Assembly: GCA_035998445.1 (NCBI GenBank)
Contig: DASYHQ010000010.1
Location: 93,391 to 157,390, forward strand
DNA length: 64,000 nucleotides
From: Tepidisphaeraceae bacterium
GTDB lineage: Bacteria; Planctomycetota; Phycisphaerae; Tepidisphaerales; Tepidisphaeraceae
Direction: 5' to 3'
Under the pieces are notes generated by a model that was not told where the DNA came from, did not search any database, and saw only the letters and a program-made list of their open reading frames with translations. This document shows positions 53,148 to 62,900 of the stretch, piece after piece (position 1 is the first letter of the stretch; each line of letters opens with the position of its first letter). The position numbers and the translations under genes are program-made.

Positions 53148-54146
53148 ATGCAGATCAATCGAATACGTCACGCATGCCTGATGGCGTTGCTGAGCGCGGG
53201 CGCGGTACTCGCCAGCGGCAGCGTTACCCTTGCCGAAGCGCAGGCGCCGGCGACCGATGCGGCCCAGGCCGAGCAGGCGGCCAATCGGCCCGCGCAACTG
53301 ACGTGGGCCCCGCCAACGCTGGAGAACCCGACTACGATCGATGTGGCCCAGGTGATCAAGGACCGGGCCGACGCGCCGCGGCCGGCCCACCTGAAGTTGG
53401 ACAAGTCCAAGGACTACATCATCAAGATGCCATCGGAGCCATTGACCACCACCGGTGGCCTGAGCATCGGTGGCGGGCGCAACGTCGTGCTGATCGGTGG
53501 TGAGATTCGCTTCGACGAGCCCCCGGTCGTCGTGCCCGGCGAGAAGGAAGCCGCCCTACGCCGCCGCGCGGTTTACGTCAACGGCGCCACCGGTACCGTG
53601 CACGTCGAGGGCTTGCTGATCACCGGCGAGTATGCCGCCGAGGGCTTCAACATCGACATGCGCGATCCCAACGCCGTCCTGCAGATCCAGAACGTGCGAG
53701 TCGAGAAGCTGCTGGGCACGCGCGAGGGCCACCATGCCGACGTCGTGCAGACGTGGGCCGGACCGGCCGAACTGCGGATCGACCGGTTGACCGGCATCAG
53801 CCAATACCAGGGCTTCTTCCTCGGGCCCGATCAGCACTTTAAGGACGCGAACGTGAAGGTGTTCGACTTCCGCCGGATGAACGTGCGCGCCGGCGGGTAC
53901 GTCTACTGGCAGCTTCGCCCGTTCCCGATGAAGCTCGAAGACGTTTGGGCGGAATCCGAGAATCCCGACCGTCAATGGCCGGAGTTGGTGCTGTGGCCCA
54001 AGAACAGCCCGGTCTGGGAACCCGTGAAGCGCGGCGCACCGACCGGCGGGGACTTCGTACCCGAGGGCGTTGCTGGGATCAATTACGTTTCGCCCGGTTA
54101 TGCGCCGTCGGTTTCCGAGCCGACGGCCAACGTCCCCACACCGTGA
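53148..54146 (+). CDS. secreted beta-helix-like protein without anchor (tandem paralogue 2)
   Basis: A 332-residue protein with a signal peptide (LMALLSAGAVLASGSVTLAE). It matches the preceding protein along its whole length: LTWAPPTLENPTTIDVAQVI, LSIGGGRNVVLIGGEIRFDE, VHVEGLLITGEYAAEGFNID, TREGHHADVVQTWAGP, SQYQGFFLGP and GGDFVPEGVAGINYVSPGYA. It ends SVSEPTANVPTP, with an SEP in place of PEP and no hydrophobic helix or basic end, so it is probably secreted freely while its twin is anchored. The conserved REGHHAD points to a shared active or binding site. Confidence 0.8.
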   Translation: MQINRIRHACLMALLSAGAVLASGSVTLAEAQAPATDAAQAEQAANRPAQLTWAPPTLENPTTIDVAQVIKDRADAPRPAHLKLDKSKDYIIKMPSEPLTTTGGLSIGGGRNVVLIGGEIRFDEPPVVVPGEKEAALRRRAVYVNGATGTVHVEGLLITGEYAAEGFNIDMRDPNAVLQIQNVRVEKLLGTREGHHADVVQTWAGPAELRIDRLTGISQYQGFFLGPDQHFKDANVKVFDFRRMNVRAGGYVYWQLRPFPMKLEDVWAESENPDRQWPELVLWPKNSPVWEPVKRGAPTGGDFVPEGVAGINYVSPGYAPSVSEPTANVPTP

Positions 54147-54172
54147 TTGTCGCCCGTTCAGGTAAGGTGATA

Positions 54173-54208
54173 GGCTTGGGCTTGGGCTTGGGCTTGGGCT
54201 TTGGCTTG
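54173..54208. repeat. hexanucleotide tandem repeat
   Basis: Six units of GGCTTG, the fifth being GGCTTT, in the 88-bp gap between the second paralogue and the PhnP-like gene. It ends about 26 bp before ATG 54235. Confidence 0.9.
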
Positions 54209-54234
54209 GGGGGATGAACCGAGGTGACTCGCTC

Positions 54235-55047
54235 ATGCGTATTCAGTTGCTGGGCACCGCCGCGGCCGAGGGATGGCCCGCCGCTTATTGTGACTGTCAC
54301 GCCTGCACCGAAGCGCGCCGCCGTGGCGGCCCGAACATTCGTACGCGCAGCGGCGCGCTGATCGGCGACGACCTGAAGATCGACCACAACGGCGATACGG
54401 TCACGCACGCGCAACGGCAGTCGCTGGCGAACGTGCGGTCGATCCTCTTCACCCACGAGCATGCCGATCACCTGGCTCCGCAGGAACTGCATTGGTTGCA
54501 GAAGTGGTACACGTCCACGCGCGTGCAGGAGCCGGTGGCCATATACGGCAACGTGCACGTCCTGGCTGCCATCCGACGCGAGCACAGCCATCCGATGAAG
54601 GCGATGCTCGACCTGAGGTTAATGCGGCCGCTCGAACCATTCGCGACCCACGCGGGCGACCGGGTGCTTCCGTTGCCTGCGGAGCACAGCGCACCGGGCG
54701 CGCTGATGCTGAAGGTCACTCGTGGCGGCAAGCACCTGCTGTACGGACACGACTCCGGCCTCTTCCCCGAGGCCACGCTCGACGCGCTCAACGGCGAGCC
54801 ACTGGACGTGGCACTGCTGGAATGCACGAGCGGCAGCCAGCGGTCGGACAACCGCCATCACCTGAACGTGCCCGGCGTGTTGCAGACAGTTGAAGCCCTT
54901 CGCCGTCGTGGCGCGGTGACGGACGCGACGTTCGTCGTGGTCACGCACTTTTCGCACAACGGGGGTGTGCTGCACGAAGAATTGATTCGCACCTTCCTCC
55001 CGCACGGCATTGCCGTTGCCTTCGATGGCATGGTGATCGACGTGTGA
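54235..55047 (+). CDS. PhnP-like metallo-beta-lactamase-fold phosphodiesterase
   Basis: A 270-residue protein. MRIQLLGTAAAEGWPAAYCD followed by CHACTEARRRGGPNIRTRSG is the PhnP-type start with its Cys-rich metal site. ILFTHEHADHLAPQEL (about 76-91) is the HxHxDH dinuclear metal motif; HSAPG, YGHDSG and VVTHFSHNGG supply the other ligands. Relatives hydrolyse cyclic phosphodiesters such as phosphoribosyl 1,2-cyclic phosphate; no other phn genes are present, so the substrate here is open. GAGGTGA before ATG 54235 decides the start. It may belong to the operon beginning at 51252. Confidence 0.83.
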   Translation: MRIQLLGTAAAEGWPAAYCDCHACTEARRRGGPNIRTRSGALIGDDLKIDHNGDTVTHAQRQSLANVRSILFTHEHADHLAPQELHWLQKWYTSTRVQEPVAIYGNVHVLAAIRREHSHPMKAMLDLRLMRPLEPFATHAGDRVLPLPAEHSAPGALMLKVTRGGKHLLYGHDSGLFPEATLDALNGEPLDVALLECTSGSQRSDNRHHLNVPGVLQTVEALRRRGAVTDATFVVVTHFSHNGGVLHEELIRTFLPHGIAVAFDGMVIDV

Positions 55048-55248
55048 TCGTCCATTCGTTGACCGAACCAGAAACATTGACGGCATCGAACTTGGCTATT
55101 TAGCATAGTATGGCCTGCGATCGGCGTTGTTAGCGCAGGTCCGAGTCCTACCTAGCATCTCTTCATTTCCGCACCCCGTTCCACACGGCCCCCCGATCCC
55201 GACCCGGTTGTTACTCCGATCCGCCGTGCGCCGGTGGCTAACACGCAG

Positions 55249-56292
55249 TCACGCGACCTCCGCGCCGAACGCGTCGGCGATCGATTCCTTCAGCGCATAG
55301 TAGGCGGGCTTGGGTTGGCCGGCGACGTCGATCATCCCCCAGGCGCATTCGGCGGGGCAGAGCCGCTGCCCGCATTGCCAGCACGTTTCCGTGTCGCCGT
55401 ACCGAAAGAAGAAATTGCCGATGCAATGCGGGTGATCGGTGAAAATGCCAATGCATTCACGCACGTAGTCGGCCTGCTCCTCCGGCGTGTGGCGCTGTCG
55501 CCAGACCTTGCCCCAGCGTTTGCCGCGGCAGACGTCCTGGTTGTACGGCTTCGCGCGTCCCGGGTCATCGGTGATGGGCCCTTCGTGCAGCGAGGAATAG
55601 CCCCACTCGGCGACGATGACGGGCCGCCCGGTCATGGCGTGGGCTTCGTCGATGTACGCCGGCCAACTGTCTGGCCCGCCCCGCTGCCACGAGCCGAAGT
55701 ACCCGTCGATACCGACGTAGTCGAACGGGCAGGCCGAGACGTGGTAGACCTCCTTGGCCAGCGCGCGTGCCTTATCGTTGGGCCCGCCAAGGTTTATGCC
55801 GCATTGGGCATCGGGATTGCCGCGTTTGACGCCGCGGGCGGTGGTGAGGAGGAACCGGGCAATCGCATCATCGTCGAGCGGGCCGCGGAACAGGTCGATG
55901 TCCGGCTCGTTGGAGACCTGCCAATAGTCGACCACGCCGCGCGACTGGCGGGCCATCTCGGCGCAGGACTCCTCGAGGACCTGATAGTACCTGTCTTCGC
56001 GGTGCGACCCGGCCCACTCTGGAAGGCTGGGGATCCAACGCGTCTGCTTAGTCTGGGGATCGAATCGGCTGGACCCTGGCGTCGGCGTCGAACACATCAG
56101 GCGCAGGCCCGCGTCGCGATGTTGGCCGAGCCGTTCCAAGCCTTGGGTGAAACCGCTGCGAAGCGCGCCGCCCACCTCCTCGTCGAAGGGGAGGCCAAGG
56201 TGCACGCGCATCCATTGGAAACCGGCCGCCTTGAGTATCGAATAATCCGGCGTTCCCGCCGGCGTAATGCCGATCATGTGGCCGTTTCGCAT
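55249..56292 (-). CDS. cytoplasmic clan-A glycosidase-like protein with cysteine-rich end
   Basis: A 347-residue protein without signal peptide. GITPAGTPDYSILKAAGFQW opens the barrel. VDYWQVSNEPDIDLF near 133 provides the N-E acid/base and RPVIVAEWGYSSLH near 229 the nucleophile. The C-terminus has GDTETCWQCGQRLCPAECAW, a cluster of four cysteines that could bind a metal, unusual for this fold. It is not in an operon and no ribosome site is evident before ATG 56292. The substrate is unknown; an intracellular oligosaccharide is likely if active. Confidence 0.75.
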   Translation of the reverse strand: MRNGHMIGITPAGTPDYSILKAAGFQWMRVHLGLPFDEEVGGALRSGFTQGLERLGQHRDAGLRLMCSTPTPGSSRFDPQTKQTRWIPSLPEWAGSHREDRYYQVLEESCAEMARQSRGVVDYWQVSNEPDIDLFRGPLDDDAIARFLLTTARGVKRGNPDAQCGINLGGPNDKARALAKEVYHVSACPFDYVGIDGYFGSWQRGGPDSWPAYIDEAHAMTGRPVIVAEWGYSSLHEGPITDDPGRAKPYNQDVCRGKRWGKVWRQRHTPEEQADYVRECIGIFTDHPHCIGNFFFRYGDTETCWQCGQRLCPAECAWGMIDVAGQPKPAYYALKESIADAFGAEVA

Positions 56293-56932
56293 GCGCGATT
56301 GTAGCCGGGTGGCACGCCGGGAGCGTGAACGGGGCGTAAGTGCTCGTGCCGGCGGGCGGGTGGGCTTGCTGGCTGGCGTGGCGAGTGTGGCGGGCGCGGT
56401 GATCATCTCAGCGGACCAGCGGTCAGGTCGCGCCAGCGACGCCCCCGCGTCTGTTGTTTAACGAACTTACGGTCGGAGGCAGTGCCACCTCCACGCGTTG
56501 CGCCGTGACCTCACGCCGCGCTCACCGACCGCCAAGCATGCACGTTCCTCGCCGGCATCGAGCGCCACCGCCACCGCCAGCGGCTGCCGGCGGACGACCG
56601 TACCCTGATCGCGATGCGCGAGCGCCTGCAAGGCACGCGCGCGCTGTGCTTGAATCTGGCGGGGTCGCTGCGCAAGAGGCGACACTGCCGGTACATGAAG
56701 CGGCCGACGGTCTGGCCGCGGCTCTGACTAGGTCGTCGGCGTCCCGGCTTGCGCCGACGCGGCTGGTTCTTGGTCGGCGCCTCTGTACAATCGCTACGCC
56801 CCCACCGCCGCCGGCACGAGGAACCACCACCAACTGACGATCGTCGCGCCGCACGGCGTGCGCAGCTCCTCGTCGCCGCTGATCCGCGTGACGCCCCACC
56901 GCGTCTCGACCCTCGTCGCGCCCTGCCCGGCC
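56293..56932. other. gap with possible relic frame
   Basis: No confident gene. On the plus strand 56509-56727 is open after a TGA and reads RQACTFLAGIERHRHRQRLP, then DDRTLIAMRERLQGTRALCL and SLRKRRHCRYMKRPTV, stop. It has no start codon except an internal ATG (56614), so it may be a gene remnant. Nothing else is recognised. Confidence 0.3.
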
Positions 56933-59900
56933 TCACCCGACCGTGACGGCGTCGAGATTGACACCGTTGTCTGTCGTGCTCGTTAGGCGGATCACGTTGC
57001 TGCCAGCGACCAGGTCCAGCGAGAGCGTCAGCTCGTTCCACGTCGTCCACGAGCCAGTGCCGTCCATCGTTACGCTGGGCTGCTTCACCACGCCGTTGAC
57101 CGACACACTCAGCGGGCGGTTGTAGGTCGACCCGTTGGCGTACTGCAGCTTCACCGTCACCGGCCCAGCGGCCGTGCGGCTTACCGTGAACTGCACGTAC
57201 GAGCCCGCCCCGCCGTAGTCGGCGAAGCCGCCGCCCGTATAGCCGCCGTGGTTCGCCTGCCGCGTCACCCCAACGAGCGTCGTCGACTCGGCCTGGATCG
57301 TCACGGGCGGCTGGGACGTCGGCGGCTGCGGCGTGATGGTGCCGCCGGTCGCGACCGTCAGCGCGTCGACGTTGGCCCCCGTGGCGGCCCCGGCGACGAG
57401 GCGGATCAGGCTGGCGCCGGCACCGAGCGCGACGTTCGCCAAGGACGAGGTGCCCCACATGGTCCACGCGCCGGTCGGGATGCAGGGGACCGTGCCGACC
57501 GCAACGTTGTTGACGAGGACGGTCAGCGGCCGGTTGGCCGTGCCGCCGTTGGCGTACCGCAGCGATAGGGTCACCGTGCCGGCCGCGGCCCGGTTGATGG
57601 TCCACTGGGCCGCCGAGCCACTGCCGGCGTAGTCGGCGTAGCCCGTTCCCGTGAAGCCCGCGTGCTGGCTTGACCTCGCCGTCCCGCCGCTCAGCAGTGC
57701 GTCCTCCGCCTGCAGCGTGACGCTCGCCAGGTCGGCCGGCGGCGGCGGCGGTGGCGGTGGCGGTGGCGGTGGCACGACGGTGCTGCCGGAAATTACTAAG
57801 GAATCGACGTTGCCGCCGCCGGCGACCGAGCTGGCGACGGGCTTGATCGTGTTGGTGCCGGCCGCCAGCGTCGCCGGCAGCGAGACGGTCGACCAAGTGG
57901 TCCACGACCCGGTCGGGGCGCAGGCGACCGTGCCAACCACCGCGCCGTTGACGTAGATCGTCAGCGGGCGGTCGGCCGTGCCGCCGTTGGCGTACCTCAG
58001 CGACAGCGTCGCCGGCCCGGCCGCCGCGCGGTTGACGGTCCACTGGGCCGCCGAGCCGCTGCCGGCGTAGTCGGCGTAGCCCGTTCCCGTGAAGCCAGTG
58101 TGCTGGGTGGACCTGGCGGTCCCGCCGGACAGGACCGCGTCCTCCGCCTGCAGCGTCACCGCTGGGTTCACGACGACCGACGTATCGAACGCGCCAAACT
58201 TCACGTCCGTCGTCGCGCGACCTGATGCGGGCACGACATTGATCGGTGCGCCAGCCGAGGGCGACGATTGCTGCCAACCGCTCGGCAACGCCTGACGTAT
58301 TGCCGCGGCCGCCACCGGCACGCCGGAGAGCACATACCGGCCATGCACATCGGTGACCGCCTGCGGTTCGCCAACATCGATTACCGCATCGTTATCGATG
58401 TCGATCCAGACGGTGCGACCGGCGATCCCGGACTCCCCGGCTTCCTGCGCACCGTTGCGGTCAAGGTCATTGAAGATCGAGCCGAGAATTGCGTACGGCG
58501 CGGTGCCAAAATCCACGTCGTTGACCGCCGCGCCCGCGCTGAACTGAACGGTGTGATAGTCGAACTGCCCCGGCGAGGTCTGCACCCAGCCCGGCTGCAC
58601 GATCTGGCGGAGGCGCCGTTCGCCAGCGTCGACGCGCGGGTAGGCGTACCAGCCTTCGCGATCGGTTCGGACGTACTGACTACTGTCGAGCCGCACGACT
58701 TGGAACGGGACGCCCGGCTCGTCCGGCTCGCGAGTACCGTTGTAGTTCAGATCCCTGAAGACCGTGCCCGCGATGTAGTTGCTGGTCGGGCGGTAGAAGC
58801 CGAACTCGCCGATGTTGTCGTACACCCGGGCGACGCCGGCCGAGCGGAACGTGATCTGGTCGCCGAACTCGCCGTACGGGGCCGTTCGTACCCATCGCGA
58901 CGGCGTGTGGACGCGGAAGACGTAGGGCAGCGCGTACGGGTTGAGGTCCGCGAACGTCCAGACGCCGTTCGCGTTGGTCGTCACCTGTCGTTCGACGGCA
59001 TCGAGCAACCCGTTGTTGTTGGTGTCGATGAAGACGACGACGCCAGCCATGCCCAGTTCGCCGTCCTCGCGTGCGCCGCTCTGATTGGCATCGTTGTAGA
59101 TCCGGCCGCCGACCGTCAGCGGCGTCGCGACGAAGCCGAAGTCGAACGGGCCGGCCACCTGGCCGACGGCGACCGTGACGTCGTAGCCGTTGCCCGTCGT
59201 CGGCTTGGTCAGGCGGTGGGCGGCCGGGGCGTCCCAGCTGACACGGTACTGCCCCGCCGGGATGCCGGCGAACGTGTACGTGCCGTTGTGGTTGGTCGTG
59301 ACCTGCAGCACCGGCGTCTGAGGGTCTCCGTCGTCGAGCTGAACCGTGCGCCCCGACCCGCTGGAATCGCCTGCATCGTAGACGCCGTTGCCGTTGACGT
59401 CCTCGTAGACCCTGCCGGTGATCGAGCCCCCGATCAGCCACAGGCCAAAGTCAACGTTGGCGGTGGCCACGAGCGGCGCGACGGTGACTGTGCTCGTCCC
59501 CTGCGCCAGCGGGTACGTCTGCGCCCAGCCGGTGGGCACCTGAAGGCGAAGTGTGTACGCGCCGGGCGACAGGTTCGCGAACGTGTAGGTGCCGTCGGCC
59601 GCACCGGACGCCACGAGATCGTTGACGCCGCTAAAGACGCCGTCACCGTCAACGTCCAGTTGCACGCGTCCATTCGCGTAAGGCAGTTCGCCTTGGTCGC
59701 GTTCACCGTTCCCGTTCAGATCGTTGAAGAGGAGGCCGGTCAGGCTGCCCGGCGCGAATCGCGCGCCGAAATTTCTGTCGTCGGCAAGGGTGCCGGCCGT
59801 AACGGTGACGGGATGCGCGCCGCCGTTGCCGTTCGGGGTGGTCTGGGCCCAGCCCCCTTCCCAGCCGGCGCGGGGCAGGTCGAGTCGGACCTGGTAAGTG

Positions 59901-62900
59901 CCGACGGCGAGGCTGCCGAACACGTAATGGCCTCGGGAATTGGTCCGCGCTGTCAGCTCGAACGTATCGCGACGGCCATTGCCATTGCTATCGACGTAGA
60001 CGAGCCTGCCGGCCAACGCGGGCTCGCTGGCGGCGCGAAGGCCGTCGCCGTTGGCGTCGTCGAACGCCCGGCCGCTGATGGCGCCCGGCAGCGGCGCACC
60101 GGCCGGCGCCGTGACGCCGAAATTGACGTTGTCAGTGGCTCCCAGCGCCGGGGCCACCACCTGCCGGCCCGCCGATTGCGGGAGGGTGGCCGACCAGCCC
60201 GAGGGCAACGTGATGGTGACGGACGCGAACGAGGACGGCGTGAGGCGAAGGACGTACTGCCCGTCCGCGTCGGTCAGGGTGACGGGGGCCGCGTTCAAGT
60301 TGGGATTGAGAGGGCCGCGAACCAGCACGTTGGCCAATCCGGCCTCACCGCTGTCGCGCACACCGTCGCCGTCCAGATCGGCGAAGATCGAACCGCGGAC
60401 AATCGCCGCTTCAGCAATCGAAACATGGCCGAAATTCCGGTTCGCAACCGGCGCACCAGGCGTCAGTACGATGGAATGCTGAGCCACCGTCTGCGGGGGG
60501 TTGGGGCCCGGCACCAGTGGATACGTGTGCAGGTGCCCGGGGGCACCGCTCAGGGAGACGACCGTGTAGTTACCCGAGGCGACCCCGACGAACTCGTACC
60601 AGCCGTTGGCGTCGGTGTAGGTGCCGACGTCGTTCACCGGGGACGGGTCCGCCGCGTTACGCAGGACGATGAACGTCCGCGTCGTCAGGGCCGATTCGTC
60701 GGCGTCGAAGATGCCATCCAAATCGTAGTCGACGAACGCCCTGCCCGAGATGCTGGCGGGGCCGGAACGGTTGGCCGTGATGCCCAAATCGGTCGACACC
60801 GCGGTATTGCCGCTGACGACCACGAGCAGGTTGCCGGAGTTGGTCGGGACGGCACCGGCGGTGCCCGCCACGCGGACGCGGTAGGTTCCCGGCGCAACGT
60901 TGGAGAAGGTGAACGACGAGAGCGCGCGCAGGCTGACCTCGCCAGCGTCGAGCTGCCCGTTGTCGTTGGCATCAAGGTAGACCGTGGAGACGAGTTTGTC
61001 CGAGTTCTCCTCGCCCGCGTCGCGGACACCGTCGGCGTCGGCATCGAGGAAAATCTTGCCGGAGACCTTGCCCGGAACGGGCAGCGATGTCGACGCGAAG
61101 TAGGTGAGGTTGGTTTCGGTGGCGCTCTTCGATGGCAAGACCAGGCGGCGCCACGCCTGGACTTCGCTGGATCGCCACCCCGCCGGCTGCACCGTACGGA
61201 CGTCGTACGTACCGTTAGGCACCGACGGAAGGTAGAACGCGCCGTTGCCGTCCGTAACCACGGACACCTCGCCGCTGTCGACGTTGCCGTCGCCGTCCAC
61301 GTCAAAAAATATAGTTCGGCCCGCAAGCGATGGTTCGTCGCCGTCGCGCACCCCATCGCCGTCGCGGTCGTCAAAGACGCCACCGCTCACGCGGTGGGTA
61401 TATTCCAGGCCGAAGTCCAGACCGGAGACGTCGTTGCCACCAGTAGCGGCGATCGTAACGTCGTAGAACGTCGTTCCCGGCGCGGATATGCGCGCGTTGC
61501 CCGGCTTGATCGCGACTCGGTGCTGGCCGCTGGCCAGCCCGTAGAACGTGTAGCGTCCCTGCGCATCAGTGAGCGTTTGGGATTCGTCCCAGTCGGCCGA
61601 GCCGTTGCGGTTGACGTCGAGGAAGACGGTTTGATCGGCGCTCGGCGTTTCGCCTGCTTCGCGGACACCGTTGGCGTTTGCATCGGTGTAAACGGTGCCG
61701 GTGAAGTTCGGCGCGTGCAGGCCAGGCAACTGGAGCACGTAGGGCTCGCGGTCCGGGCTCGTCTGGCTTGGCGCTCCGACGAAAACGACGCGCGACCCGA
61801 GCACCGCGGGCTGGCTGGGGCCGGCGATCCACGCCGGGCTGGCGGCAAGGTGGAAGTTGCCGTCCGGCACGACCGCGCGGGCCTGCGTCGGGTCCGCCGC
61901 GTCGACGTAGAATAGCTGTTGCCACAATCGGTCCCCGCGCACGACGGGCGCGACCACGGAGGGCACTGGCGCCAATCGATTCGTCCCACCCGCCGTCCCA
62001 TCGGTGCGCCAAAGGCCACTGGGTCCCTGGAAGTAGACGGCGCCTGCGAACGGCACGAACGCCGACGTGTGCTGTCCGTACCGGCTGGCACCGACGATGT
62101 GGTCACCGACGCGCGTCGTCCCTAACGCGGTCCCATTGGACCGGTAGAGGTAGACGTCGCTGCTCTCGATAGCGCGGGCGGTGAAGAGGACGTCGCCCGC
62201 GATCGTGCCGAGCGAGGCGGTGTACAGTTGCAGAATTCCGGTGTCGACGACCCCGGTGCCGCCGACGGTGCCGTTGCTGCGCCACAAGCGGTCGCCCTGG
62301 CTGGTGTTGATCAGCATGTACGCCAAGTCACCGGCGGCCACAAACGCTCGCGGTTGGGCCTGGGAGATGCCGACGTTGAACTTGCCGAGCACCTGCGTGC
62401 CGGCCGCGGTCCCGTCGGTCTTCAACAGGCGGCGGCCCTCGGTGGTCGTGGCGTCGACGAAGTAGACCACATTGCCGACGGCGCCCAGGATCGCGGTGAC
62501 GCGCGCGTGCGGCGCCGCCAGCGACGCGGTGATCGCCGACGTCCCCGCCGCCGTGCCGTTCGACTTGTACAACTGCGGCGCGCCGCCGACCGTGGCGGCG
62601 CCGACGAAGTACAGCGTCTCGCCCACCGCCAGCGCCCACTCGCCGCTGTTCTCGGAGGAATAGGTGGGCAGGTAAACGTCGACGACGCGCCCGGTGCCGG
62701 CGTCGGTGCCATCGGTCGCCCAGAGCTTGCCCTGCCCCAAGATTAGGGATTCGCTGGCGGCGAAGTACGCCTTGCCACCCAACATGACCGGCGTCGAGTG
62801 CGTCTCCGCCACGAAGGTGCTGAACGGCTGGCCCGCCGTCGGGCCAGCGCCGGCGAGCAGCGGCTTCGTTCCCGTCGGCGTCCCGTCGGTCCGGTGTAGC

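Noticed and set aside
57731..57778. GGC/GGT run as a possible CRISPR or regulatory repeat
   Set aside because: It codes for the polyproline linker of the giant protein.
56511..58277. A 588-codon minus-strand frame
   Set aside because: It runs in a shifted frame through the carbohydrate-binding modules of the giant gene; composition is Arg/Gly-rich and unlike a protein.
58268..61915. A 1215-codon open frame on the plus strand opposite the giant gene
   Set aside because: It is antisense to clear SdrD-type domains and its translation is arginine/valine-rich with no domain; it is a by-product of high GC and repeat structure.
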